A stretch of DNA of 64,000 nt, taken from contig OZ038379.1 of the NCBI GenBank assembly GCA_964036045.1, forward strand, positions 73,427,992 through 73,491,991, written 5' to 3'. The DNA comes from Eutreptiella sp. 'Long Island Sound 2002'. Its lineage: Eukaryota; Euglenozoa; Euglenophyceae; Eutreptiales; Eutreptiaceae. A program made the translations under genes and the position numbers. Shown here piece after piece: positions 11,050-22,499 of this stretch (positions are counted from its first letter, which is position 1; every line of letters starts with the position of its first letter). The notes beneath the pieces are model-generated. The model saw only the letters and a program-made list of their open reading frames with translations. It made no database searches and was not told the DNA's origin.

Positions 11050-12130
11050 AATGACGGTTGTACCACTCAGGGGTACACACCCGTAAGGATCAGAAGACGT
11101 TGACCAGCTGGCGCATCTGCACCCCAGATTCACGAGCACGCCTCTGATACACTCTACACGCGCGAAGGACACGGTCGGTGTGCAGAGAACAGACACAGAG
11201 CGCGCAAAGCACTTAAAAACAATGGTGCTGAATGTTAAAGATTTTACCCTAAACTGGGTTCGAATCCAGGCCTAACAATTGGGATCGAATCTCCTAACCG
11301 CTAAGGCACAGCAGGTCTCCTGGGGCCTGGCTATCACCACACATGGATCACGCGCCCTATACACCACACACACTCCTACAGCCCGCCTACAGTCACCACG
11401 CTCTAGCAGATACACACCGAGCGAGCAAACACGCAACACACTACACAAACGCACAATCGGTGATACGATTGAGCACCGGCAGCACCCGCAACGGAAAAAA
11501 AGTGTCTGTCCGCGGCACGAATCGAAAGCAGCCGCCAGGAATGGAATCCACGCACCGGAATCGGTGCCTTAAGCTATATCCGCTAGACTAGTGTTGTACT
11601 GACAGAGACAGCGGCTGCCGGCGGTTAGAGAACACGCCGCTTACACTGTACCCACACTGCTATAACAAGTTCACACACCGCGCACGCCAACGGACACATG
11701 GTGAGTGTACAAGGGTGCAACCGACAACACAAACACACACTCGGCGATGTGAACGAGCACACACAGCGCACGTAACACACCCAAAAAATCAGCGCTGGCG
11801 CTACATCATTGCTGGCCCTGGGCCTCAAAGACGGGCCTCCACTCCGGCGGCAAGCACTTTGATCTCTTGGCCAAACAGCACGCAGGACCCTAGCCACCAC
11901 CGGCCACTTACAACCTTGGCCGCCGGGCGCAACAACACAAGGGAATGTCCCTGGCACACAATGTAAAGCGTTTTTCGCGGCACCGCCACCTGTCAACGAA
12001 TACAAGAACGCGTGCATGCTCGACTACACACGCACTCGCCTGCAAGAGCACACACATACTCGACACAAACTCAGTATACAAACTTGACTTTACACTACAA
12101 GGTAGGCACGTAGGTATCTTGAAGACCTCG
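11050..12130. repeat. CA-rich tract with scattered tRNA-like boxes
   Basis: The plus strand is rich in ACAC/CACG tracts. Embedded in it are tRNA-like elements: an exact B-box match GGTTCGAATCC at 11,257-11,267, a minus-strand D-arm-like TTAGCGGTTAGGAG near 11,290-11,310, and a minus-strand TGGCCAAGAGATC near 11,855-11,875. They may be several diverged SINE fragments. No protein gene is supported. Confidence 0.35.
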
Positions 12131-13728
12131 GGATGCCTCTCTTGACAATGCAGGAAGAAGGTCTTACGAAGGGGGCGTCCGGTCTCTCCCATTGCCCTAG
12201 TTCGGCTGCCTCTTAAGCCGCTACCGCAGGTGCTTGCGAAGGCAGTGTTGCGGCCACCCGGTCCACGTGTCCCAGCCAGGAGGGTGTCCCCACTTGTGTC
12301 CATGGGTAGGGCCACATGTCCCCTCCTACGGGCGGCAACTCTGGGGGGCTGCCCAGCCGTGTGGAGTATTTCTCACCACAGGGGGTATTTCTCCCGCTAG
12401 TCTACCGTACATCTGCCTCATTCCTGTGGCTCGAGTTGCGAGGCCCCGCTGCTTGGCAGGCGGCTCCCTCCCGGCCTGTGTGCCGTCCTGCCTGTCGCCG
12501 GTTGTTGCCATGGCTCCGGGTGAATTTTGCCATGGTTGCCGATGCAGCCTGGCTGGGCTCGGACCAGTGGCCTTGGGGTACTGTTCCTGCCACTGACCTG
12601 GCGGCTCAGCTGGGTCGCCTGAGTGCGTCCGACCCTTGGGGTGTTGTTTGTTCTGCCCTGTCCCTCTGCTGTCCTAGGTGTGTACGCGCGTGCGGTGGCC
12701 GGGGCCCCTTGGCGCTTGGTCAGCAGTGCGCGCGTTCTGTCTGTCCTGTGTGTGGTGTCCGTGGCCACTCGGCGCTCGTCCACCGCTGTGCACCTTGTGT
12801 CCGGCACACCCGTGGTGTTGGTGGCTTTGTTGGTGTCCACCCCGAAGAAGAAAAGTGGAAAAGGCGCGCGCGAACACTACAGGCACAGGCATGGGCAGTT
12901 GGTGCAGCGGTGCAACAGTGCTGTGTTCCTCATCGTGGTGCGCATTGCTGGTGTATTTCCGGCGGTTGCGCCCCGAGGGTGCGGCTCGCGTGTCATGACG
13001 TACACGGGTGCGGTTAGTGTGGGTTCGCCTCGGTGTTCTTTTGCATCTTGGTTACGCTTCGGGCGGGGCTAGTGGCCCTGTCAGGTGGTTCTGGCAGGTT
13101 AGGCGGATGTGATGACTTAGCTCTTGGGCTCTGGCTACTTCTCTGCCTTGCTGGGCGGGATCAGGCGCGGAGGGTTAGGGGCTGTTGGCCGTGGTTCGCG
13201 TTCGTTGGCTCCTGTCACGGTTAAGTTTCGGGTGGCGCCGGTGGGCATGATGTGTGGGTTAGGCGGTTTTGGCCGGTTTGGCGGATTTGACGGCTGCGGG
13301 CACGGGTTTGGTGCCGTTGGGCATGGTGGGTGCCCGTTGGTTTCTGCGGTGGCGTCCAGCGGCTCCTTGGTTGTGGGACTTCTTCCGATTGGGGTCCGGC
13401 GCGTTATTCGGTGGCAGTGCCCGGCGGTGTAGTGGGCAGTGGGTGGATCACTGGGGGGGGCAATGCAGGGCATGGTCGTTGGGCCGGGCCGGGTCTCGGA
13501 CGAATTGGCTGCTGCGTTGGACCGCTGTGGACGGCCGGTCGGGTGTCTCGGCGCGTTCAGACTTGGTTGGGGCGAGTGCGAGCCGCGGTGGCTCGCTGTG
13601 CCTTGTGGCCCACGGGCCGGATAGGTTTGCGGCCTGGAGTCGGGGTTGCTGGGTGCGGCGGCTTGTGGTGGCACGGAGAGTCCTCGGCCTGTGACCCGGG
13701 CCTGGCCCGGGAAGTACCCCCTGTGTGG
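12131..13728. other. GC-rich DNA, no supported gene
   Basis: Composition rises to GC-rich at about 12,170. Open frames on both strands are long but low-complexity. One plus frame (12,650-12,900) shows Cys/His clusters (CPVCGVRGHSALVHRC), which I regard as chance in a Cys/Val/Arg-rich artefactual frame. Confidence 0.4.
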
Positions 13729-15753
13729 TTAGGCGGGGGCCCCGCCAGCGGGAGCATCAGGCGCTTCATGCTCTGTGGCGCGCGGCGTTCCAGGGGTGCT
13801 GCGGGTCGGGGCAGCGTGAATGCTGCCGGTATCCGTGCGTCGGCGCTTGCGGGCTGGCGAGGGGGTGTCTGTGTGTGGGCATCGGCTTCGAGTGATGTCC
13901 CACAGGCGCTTTCCTTCCTTCCGCGTTGCCTGGAGTGTCTTCCGCAGGCGCCTGAGGACGTGCGGGTGGTCTTGAGCTGCGGAGAGGTTGCAGGGTTGGA
14001 CTCTCTGGGGAAGGAGCCCATCGGCCAGCATGGCTTTCCAGGCGTCCTGCGGCATGCATCCCCTTGCTGGCCCGAGCAGACGGCTCTCCGCGCCCGGGCC
14101 TACTTCTGCAGCTCCCACAGCCGCTTGTGGGTCCAGCGCTGCCACCACGGTCCACGGGCGGGTCCGTGCCCTTGGGCGTGGGCGTGGGCGTGGGCGTAGC
14201 TGCGCGCTGTGGAGTCATGGGGACTGGCTGCGGCAGTGGGCATGGGTGAGTCCTCGTAGTCCTGCGCCGTGGGGGTCCACAGGGAGTGGGCGGGGCGCGA
14301 GGGGTACGCAGACACGCAAACAGGTGGATACCGACTCTGCTTCAGGTCGGGGTTGGGGTCTATGGTCGCGGCGGTAGCAGGGGAATCTGTTGGACGTGAG
14401 CAGACACCGGGGGCTGGTATGGGGATGGGGATGCCGCTGGTTGCCCTTGGTGTTGCTCCTGCCCACGCGGGGGGGCCGGCCTGTGGGCCCGAGGTGGGGG
14501 TCTCGGGTGATCTTTGGATCACGTGCCTCGCGCTTCTGCCGTGGCGCGTTCCGCCATGGAGGTGGTGGCGGCGGCATCCGTGATTGCGGGGGAGCGTTAT
14601 GCTGGGAGCTGCTGTTGCCGGGTCTTTGATGGCAGGGGCTGTAGGGGGTAGAGGGCCTCCGCGAGGCGCTGGTTTTGCGCTGCCGCCTTGGTGCCGGGCT
14701 TGGGCTTGGGCTTTGGTTCTACCTGCGGGTTATGACTGTGGTGTGGCGGTGGATTTGGGTTGCTGCTTGGCGGTGGACTCTGGTGGTGGCTTGGCTTTGG
14801 GTTTGGGCCTGGCAGCGGGTTTCCGTTTTGGCTGGGCTGCGGGTGCGGGCTTCGCTGGGGAGCGCTGCAGGCCCCGCTTTGCCGGTAGCGGGTCATCGGG
14901 CTGCGGGGCCTTGGCGGTGGCGGGGACGACGGAGGCGCGGATAGGTTTGAGGGCTTGCCTGGGTGGCGTTGCCCGCGGTTTGGGGTGTGGTGTACCGGGT
15001 CAGGGTTCCGTGGTGGAGGTGGACGAGGTGGTTTTTGTGGTAAAGGTTGTGGAGTCGGAGGCGGAGGAGAAGGACGTGGGGGAAAGCCAGGGGTCCCAGA
15101 TGCAGTCAGGGGCGCGGCCGACGGATGTTCAGGACTGCGGGGTGTCCCGGACAGCGCAGGCGGGTGCTGGTTGCTTGGTCCTGTGGGCAAGGAGGGTGAG
15201 GGTGCAGGTTCGGGCATCAGGTGTGTGCACGCGCTCTCCCTGGCGTGCTGTGTGCGTTCAGGTGCCGGTGCCATGGGTTGTGTCATGTGTGGTGCGTGGT
15301 GGTGTCGGGAAGACATCTTGGAGGCCTGGGTTGGTGAGCTGCTTGGTGGGGGTCCAGGATAGCTCCAGGACGTGTTCGTCTGACTGTCGGAGGCAGTGGA
15401 GGATTCCAAAGAAAGCTGCTGGATGCCGGGCATGTCCTCCGCCGTGAGGTGGGGGTTTTTCCCGTGGGGTGTCCGGGCCCGGCCACAGGAGGGTGATGAG
15501 GCGGGCCGCCACCATGAAAAGGCAGAGCTGCATGGTGGTGGGGCAATGAGGGATGGGTCCTGTGCGGTTGAGGGGGGACTCCTTCTCCTGGGGACGGAGG
15601 GTGACATTCCAGGCCCACCGCTGGGCGGGGATGTGCCAGGATCTTTGGTTCCATTTGGCAAGGCAGTATATCGCCCTACCAAGGCTGTGGCTGCTCCAGA
15701 TGGAGAGCAGCATCTCCAGGGGCTTTTGCCCCCACGTGCCGCAGATGTGGTGC
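13729..15753 (-). pseudogene. Minus-strand coding traces, Pro-rich, unrecognised
   Basis: Three minus-strand patches look protein-like: 15,300-15,713 (Trp-rich, includes CLAKWNQRSWHIPAQ), 14,100-14,150 (GPWWQRWTHKRLWELQ) and 13,900-14,110 (includes DAWKAMLADGLLPQR and RRLRKTLQ). They are joined by long Pro-rich stretches and lie in different frames, so the original frame is broken or these are separate exons. No family is recognised. The strand and composition match the decayed frame in 1-6650, and both may derive from large minus-oriented retroelements. Confidence 0.3.
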
Positions 15754-16600
15754 TCAGCAGGCTGTTCTTCCCGGGTGTACGTGTCGGGGCCGGGGCTGTG
15801 CGGGAGGGTGGGGGCGGAGGAGGTTGCATTGGGCGGGAAGGAAGGAGTTGGTTGCGAGGACCACCCAGCTGTCAGTTGGTGCGTGGTAGTGGGTGGTGGA
15901 GAGGGTGTAGTATTTGTTGTACATGAGGGTCATGTACGTGGAGGGGGCGGGCTGGTGGTTGTTGGGTGTGCAGATGTTGCCTTGGACGTGGTCCCTGAAG
16001 TTGCTCATTGAGGGCACACATCGTCGACCCACGCCCTCCTTTCCCAAGCAATGGTGTTGGTTCGGGTGGTGCTGGGTGGGGGGTGGGGCATGTTGGGCTC
16101 ACCTTAGCGGTTGCGGCCCTTGAAAGTGACCCGCTCCGGCTTGGGGTGTTCCACAAGGTACTGCCCCCAGTTGATTGGGGGCACCGGGACGCGCTCTGCT
16201 GCGCAGAGCGGGCGCCTGCCGTCGCGGTTGGCGAGCGGGGGGCGCTCGTGTCAGGCAACGTGGACGAAGGCGTCGAAGAGGAGGTCTCGGACGCCTTTGG
16301 CCAGGGGTGGCCGCCTGGACTGGCTGCCTGGATGGGCTGGGATGTGCCCGAGGTGCGGAAGTGCAGCACCTGCTGGTTCCTGTGATCCCAGAGGCGCTGC
16401 TGTACCGCGAGGGGTTGTTGGAGGTCAAGGGGAGCGGGAAGTTTGGCTTGTGCGGCTGCTGGTGGTGCGGTGTGTGGTGAGGGCGGTGGTGTCGGGCGTG
16501 GCGGGGGGCTGGTCGCCCCTGCTGTGTCCGAGGGCTGGTGATGGGGTTTCCCTTGGTGGCCTTAAGAGGGGGGGGTTCGCAGAGGGGCACGCGAGCAGGG
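15754..16600 (-). pseudogene. Duplicated coding-like unit, copy 1
   Basis: This ~800-bp unit recurs at 17,147-17,943. Minus-strand translation conserves, between copies, WGQYLVEHPKPE, then NFRDHVQGNI, then STYMT...NKYYTLSTTHYHA...DSWVVL. Many differences between copies leave the amino acid unchanged, which points to a real protein. Both copies share an in-frame TGA before HERPPLA, so that stop predates the duplication or marks an exon edge. The family is unrecognised. Frame changes within the unit make it a relic or a multi-exon gene. Confidence 0.4.
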
Positions 16601-16735
16601 GGGGGGGGTCGCCACGTGGGGTCAGGATGCCAAAAATGGCAAAGATGGCCATCTTGGGTGGCCGGCCAGGGTCAGCTTTTGTGGCGATCTCGTCAATCCA
16701 CGCCTGGATTGACGAGCATTGACACCTGCTTTGGT
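16601..16735 (-). repeat. Fragment of the ~3-kb LTR repeat
   Basis: GTCGCCACGTGGGGTCAGGA through TTGACACCTGCTTTGGTC matches 18,628-18,755 and 41,869-41,995, which are internal parts of the two larger copies of the LTR described at 41,019-43,782. Only about 135 bp is present here. Confidence 0.8.
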
Positions 16736-16756
16736 CAACACGAAACAAAAGCTGAA

Positions 16757-17146
16757 AGTAAAGGTAATTAGCATAAAAAATGACCAGGCAAAAAAGCGCC
16801 CGGCGAAACGCGTTAAAACACTTCGAAAAAATGTTGCAGCTTAAATCGCGAAGTAAGTAGCGCCGTAAGCGCCGTAACGCTAATTGGAACATAACGCCGT
16901 GCCCCTTCCTCGTCTGGTAGGCCATATACGCAAAGAAAGACACGTCACAAGTGCCGCGTGAAACCCGGAGAAGTTTTCTAACACGCCGCGTCGCATGCTT
17001 GTACCACGCTTCCTCGTCCTCGTATTCGCTCTCCATGTACCTCCCACTCCGCTATGCTCCTTTCCTCCCTGTGGTTGCCTCCCTTCGCGCGACAGGTTCG
17101 GGACTGGCTCTGGGGGATACACAGTCAACCCCTTACAAGAACGTCA
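16757..17146. repeat. ~385-bp dispersed repeat, copy 1
   Basis: AAAGTAAAGGTAATTAGCAT through GGATACACAGTCAACCCCTTACAA matches 19,963-20,342 along its whole length, with small differences. Read on the minus strand it begins TGTAAGGGGTTGAC and includes a coding-like stretch starting MESEYE. In both places it sits beside a piece of the 3-kb LTR. It could be a solo LTR or a non-autonomous element. I could not find a convincing target duplication. Confidence 0.7.
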
Positions 17147-17943
17147 AGGAGGAGAGAGTCGGTGCCGAGGACAACCCAGGTGTCGGTTGTTGCGTGGTAG
17201 TGGGTGGTGGAGAGGGTGTAGTGTTTGTTGCACCTGGGGGTCATGTACGTGGAGGGGACTTGCTGGTGGTTGTTGTGGTGGGGATGTCGCCTTCGATGTG
17301 GTCCCTGAAGTTGCTCAGGAAGGGCACGCCATCGACCCACGTCCTCCTTTCCCATGCCATGGGGTTATCTAGGATGGTGCTTGGTGGGGAGTGGGGCATG
17401 TTGGGCTCGTGGTAGTTGGTGCGGCCCGTGGAGGTCACCTGCTCTGGCTTGGGGTGTTCAACAAGGTACCGCCCCCAGTCGATAGGGGGCACCCAAACGC
17501 GCTCTGCTGCAGGGGACGGGCGTTTGCTGTCGGGGGTAGCAAGCGGGGGGCGCTCGTGTCAGGCGACGTGGAGGAAGGCGTCGAAGAGGAGGTCTCAGAC
17601 CCCTTGGCCGGGGGGGGGGGGGGGGCTGGACTCTAGGGACTGGCCGCCTGGTTGGGCTGGCTGGTGCCCGAGGTGCGGAGGTGCAGCATCTCCTGATCCC
17701 TGTGACCCCGGAGGCGCTGGTGTACCGCGAGGGGATTCTGCAGTGCAAAGGAGGCGGGAGGTCTGGCTGGTGCGGCAGCTGGTGGTGCGGCGTGTGGTGA
17801 GGGCGGTGGTGTGGGCTGCGGGGGAAGGGGTCGGCGGCCGCTGCTGTGTGCGGGGTCTGGTGATGGGGTTTTCCTTGGTGGCGGTGGGAAGGGCGGTTCG
17901 CGGAGGGGCGCGTCAGCAGGGGGCGGGGGCGGTGAGGGCTCAC
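17147..17943 (-). pseudogene. Duplicated coding-like unit, copy 2
   Basis: Homologous to 15,754-16,600. Minus-strand residues conserved between copies include WGRYLVEHPKPE, NFRDHIEGDI and NKHYTLSTTHYHA. A frame change within the unit separates the last two blocks. In minus orientation the unit lies directly downstream of an LTR-like repeat (17,944-19,880), so it may be part of that element's internal region. No function is assigned. Confidence 0.4.
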
Positions 17944-19880
17944 GGTGACGCGTTCTCGTTGGGGGCCTAGACACGGGACGCTGCTGCCGACACGCAAGCG
18001 AGCAGGCAGGCAAAGCACTGCGCTGACAGGGGCATCCTAATAGAACAAAGCAATCTAGGATCCTTGTCACTCGGAAACAAAACAAACGTATCTACTGAAC
18101 GACATCAGGGTATTTACATAGGTGGGGTAAGCCATTGACTGGGGTAAGGGCGCCTTGGGGCAATAGATACTCAGTCCCAAAGCATATCCCATCTCTGGGT
18201 CCCACCTCTTTAGTGGCATGCGGGTACGGGGGTTCAAGCATAGCCCAGGGACCTGCCCAAACTAGACCCTAGATCTCTGCCAAGTGAGGCGTGTCGGGAC
18301 CAACCACAGGAGAGTACCCAGCAGTCAATGCCCTCCAGGGCCTACAGACAGTGACCCCCCTTGCTCCTTTGATGGCAAGTCTCAACTCCCCTCTGAGCTG
18401 AAGATACGGCCCGGCCAATAGCCCCTAGGAGTCTGGGGCTGAAAATGGGCTGTTTCAGCAAATCCTGACGTTGGCTCGATAGAGTCCAAAATTTATTCCT
18501 CAGCCGGGTCATACGAGGGCAGGGGCGAACCAACCAACCCTGTATTTTTCAACCACAAAAACTCGGTAGAGGCCCTATGCAACTTGGCTCCCCTAGATTC
18601 CCTGGCATCTTCGCGCCAAGGGGTCGCCATGTGGGGTCAGGATGCCGAAAATGGTCAAATTGGCCATCTTGGGTGGCCGGCCAGGGTCAGCTTTTGTGGC
18701 GATCTCGTCAATCCAAGCCTTGATTGACGGGCCTTGACACCTGCTTTGGTCCCCTGCATCGGGGTTTGGCTTGCTGTCACGTTGGCTGCTTACTGTTCCC
18801 CGAGGGGATGGTCCCCCGACAGCGCAGAAAACAGCAAGAAAAGCAAAATTTGGGAACGTGGCACGCACTGTAAGCTGCATAACTCCGCCTAGGCCGGAGA
18901 AGCAAATATGAAAACCTAGGCCCATTGACCCTTGATCATCTGCTACAAGAATGGTCCTCCGTTTCAGGCTAGGCCCCTTGCCTAATGCAGATATTGTGTT
19001 CCCAACCTTGCATTAAATGGCAAAGACAGCGAAAATTGGCCGAAACGACCCACACTCATGATCCCACATCTCCATGGTCACGGCGAACAATAATGTAACC
19101 AAAGTTGCTATGGACACATGGGACTTAGGTTCCAATATAGGCCCGAAGTTAACCTTTGGGGTCGCCAGCTTCTTTTTTTCCCCTTAGTGGGAAAATGGTA
19201 CACAAAAAACGGCGAATGGCAACATACCCCATCCCAAGGAGAGGGGACAGGGGGGCATACCCTATTCGAGGCGGGTTTATGTCCCCTTTCCAAATCGCCC
19301 TTAAGCTTGGATAACGGGCAAAAACATTGAGGGGGAGATTGAGTTTGGTGTCATTGCGGCGTAAAAGAGGGCTAGTAGTCCCAAAAGTGTTTGCTCCAAA
19401 AATGTACCTCCGTTTCCCAAGGGAGATGGACCTTAGGCTTTTGCATGGGAGCAGCCCAAAGCTTTAATTCCCTTTATCAACATTGATTCGGGTCCGAAGC
19501 ACAATAAAAGCATTTTCAGCGCTTCAGCCCTTGGAGCACACGAAAAGTGGGAAAAATGGCCAAAATGCCAATATTGGGACATATATACCCATGGGATACC
19601 AAAGCCCATATAATATGGCATATACCATAATTGAACGACCGAGAGTAACTGCTTTCAAACATACTTACTATGGGTCATGTCCCCCCTTGGACCACAAATC
19701 ATTCATGCATGCATATGGGCACGTGTGCAAAAGGCAGAATTGGCAGACGGTGCTCACAAAGCAATATTACATAAAATAGTAGATAAGCTTGGAAGAATCA
19801 AACATGCTATGCAAGATGGCCTTTGTGCTCTCTACGTTCCATATTGCCCTGGTTCAAGGCTTGTAATGCCATTGGGTCTG
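17944..19880 (-). repeat. Partial copy of the ~3-kb LTR
   Basis: From TGACGCGTTC at 17,944 this matches 41,019-43,120 over nearly 2 kb, with insertions and deletions. On the minus strand the repeat ends GAACGCGTCA, the CA end expected of an LTR, and is followed by the duplicated coding-like unit. At about 19,870 the match stops, so the LTR's 5' part on the minus strand is missing here. Small tRNA-like pieces (CCGGCTGAG) occur inside. Confidence 0.65.
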
Positions 19881-19962
19881 TGGCAAGCGCGCTGGCGTCT
19901 TGCCAGAGTGAAAAATAAAAGGAGAGTAAAACAACACCCAACAATTTTCTGAATAGCACAAA

Positions 19963-20342
19963 GTAAAGGTAATTAGCATAAAAAATTACCAGGCAAAAAA
20001 GTGCCCCGCGAACTGCGTTGAAACGTGCCGAAAAAATGTTCCAGCTTAAAAAGCCGAATAGCTAGCGCCGTAAGCGCCATACCGCTAATGGGAACATAAC
20101 GCCGTGCCCCTGATCGACTGGTAGGCCATATACACAAAGAAAAACGCGTCGCGAGTAGCGCGTGAGACTGGAGAACGTTTTCCAACCCGCCGCTTCCCTG
20201 TACCACACTTTCTGGTGCTCGTATTCGCTCTCCATGTACCTCTCCCTTCCGTATGCACCCTCTCTTCCCGTGGTACCCTGCTGTCGCGCTGCAGGTGCGA
20301 GGCTGGCCCTGGGGGATACACGGTCAACCCCTTACAATAACA
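19963..20342. repeat. ~385-bp dispersed repeat, copy 2
   Basis: Matches 16,757-17,146 from AAAGTAAAGGTAATTAGCAT to CAACCCCTTACAA. The coding-like minus-strand stretch of copy 1 is broken here by frame changes, so the copy is older or unselected. Confidence 0.7.
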
Positions 20343-20539
20343 CCACAAATTCAACGCAAGTTCCAGTCGCACTTTACAGTTCAGAGTTCGGAGTACAGGG
20401 ACACCATTGAGGTTGGCGGGTAACATGTAAGAAAGATATTTGGTTCTGGTTTTGCTGCTGTCTGCGAGTGTCTGATGGGTAATGTCTATTTATCTTTTCA
20501 GAAAAAGGATATGTTTTCTGGTTATTCTTTTTTGCAGAG

Positions 20540-21540
20540 TTTTTTAAGGTGGTGAACAAAAACAAAAACCAGCCACAAAGGAAACAAGAAAGCAGAGGCC
20601 AACACCGCAACACCACGAGGCAGCACAGCACCACAGCACACGGCACTGGGGAGCACAACACCACAGCAAGCCACGCCAACACACCAAACAACAGGGCGCC
20701 GGGCCACGCGGATGGGCAAGGACACCAGCGCCACAACAGGCCTCCAGAAGACAACAACAGGCAGCCAGACCCAGGAACAAACACCTGAAAACAGACAGCA
20801 ACACCTGGTGCCAACCAGCGCCCAAACAGCAGCAGAGCTCGGCCCAGGGCGACACGATGGAGGCACAGAGCACAACACAAACATGAACAGCATAACATTC
20901 CACAGCAGGCACCACAGAGCAACACAGCACCACAACCACGGACGACGGGCCACGACAGGAGACATGGCAGCAGGCGACAGCAGCATCACAACACAACACG
21001 GAGCAACCAGACACACCACAGCACCACACAAAACACTACGGACAGAAAAAGCCCAGACCAACGCAGAACGGCAAGGCAAAGCAACGAGGAAATTGGCCAA
21101 CCCCACAACAACGCGCGACAGTACCAGACAACACCACAGCCCAAAAGCACAGCAGGAGACAACGCAACAGCAGAAAAGGACACAGCACTGCACTGCAGCT
21201 GACAGCAGGACGCAAGAACGCCGGCCTGGAAAGGCACAGCGCCACCACACACAACACACCACAAAGCACAACAGCAGCACAAGAAAACACACAGCCATGG
21301 GGGCAGCACAAGGGCAGCACAAGGGGGGTCAAAAGGAGCAAGCAAACTCCCCCCCTAAATGAGGGGAGGCGAAGAATAGAAAAACAGGGAGGGAGGAGGG
21401 GGCACATAAAAAGAGGAAAGCAAAGCAGAGAAACAAAAACCGAAGGAAGGCCACGGCGCAAGGTGCCTGCCCCCCAAAAAACAACAACGAAGGCGCCAGA
21501 CAGCCACAGAAAAAGGGCAAACCCAGCCTGGAGGGAGGCC
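20540..21540. other. CA-rich, T-poor low-complexity tract
   Basis: The plus strand is dominated by ACA/CAGCAC/CCACA words and is very poor in T. This opens frames on the plus strand (Thr/Gln/His-rich) and on the minus strand (Cys/Val/Leu-rich). Neither has domain features. I treat it as low-complexity DNA, not a gene. Confidence 0.5.
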
Positions 21541-21945
21541 TTTTTGTGTGGACGTCGTCACTGCCCCTTTCAGTTCGGAGGAGGACACGCCTGGGTCTTG
21601 TGCGTGTGTGCGTGTGCTCGCTCTTCTTGGCCAGGTTGGCCCGGCCGGCCTCCGGGGCGCGTTGTGGTGCGCCTCATCTTTCCCGTGGACGTTCTCTTTG
21701 CTCGCTTGGTCCCCTCCGGGCTTGGGTTGCCCTTACCTTTCTGTTGGTCTTTCTCTCTTTTTTTTTCTGCGCCCCTGCTGTCTCCGGCTTTGTGTGTTTC
21801 GGGCCCTGGGTGCACTGGACCTTGGCGCTGCTGGGTTGCCCCCCCCCTTTTTTTTCGTTTTGCGCCCTTTGCGTTGTCGGTCCTCATCCCTGGCGCCTGT
21901 CTTATTGCCTGCTTTGTTTCCTTGCCCCCCTGCTGAATCCCCAGT
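21541..21945. other. Pyrimidine-rich tract with opposite strand bias
   Basis: At about 21,540 composition switches from A/C-rich to T/C/G-rich with runs of T (about 21,760-21,768, 21,848-21,856) and C. At about 21,945 it switches back to A/G-rich. Long plus and minus frames here are composition artefacts. Confidence 0.5.
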
Positions 21946-22499
21946 CGAAAGACGGACGGTGCGGAAGAATGGACGCGTCACTGACTGGGTCCACACACGC
22001 CAAAACACCGCAGCGCACGCAGCCGAAGATCGACAACGGAGGGAACCGCCAGGGATAAACCCATTGCAGGGCCCCGAGCAGGTACGACGCGGAGCGAGCT
22101 CAGCGCCCCTGCCTCTGCAGGGGCCAGCGGCAGGCACCTTGAGCCCGGTTCTCGGCCGGCCTCCACGTGCCTGGCGCAGCCGCCCAGTAGATCTGGGGGC
22201 GAGAGCCCCTGGAGTGGCAGAATGCACCACGGCAACGGGAAAGCCGACCAGAACACCGGCAGCGACCGGACCAGACGAGGCGCAGCGCACCAACGCGGGG
22301 CCAAGAGGCACGCCAGAGAGGCAGGCCGCCGTGCACAACCGCGGCACGGGACCAGCTGCAAAGCAACAACAGCCGCCAAATGCCGCAAACGCGGGCAGCG
22401 CGCACCACACACACACAACCATGGCACGAGAGGCAGTGCCAAGCAACGACCAAACCAGGGGGGGTTGACCACCAAGAGGCACCCCCACCGCCCCGCGCG

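Noticed and set aside
12650-12900. Zinc-knuckle-like Cys/His clusters on the plus strand
   Set aside because: Spacing does not fit CCHC and the frame is a Cys/Val/Arg-rich composition artefact.
14597-15829. 410-codon Pro-rich minus ORF as a gene
   Set aside because: Most of its length is Pro/Ser low complexity in GC-rich DNA. The more protein-like stretch at 15,300-15,713 is in a different frame.
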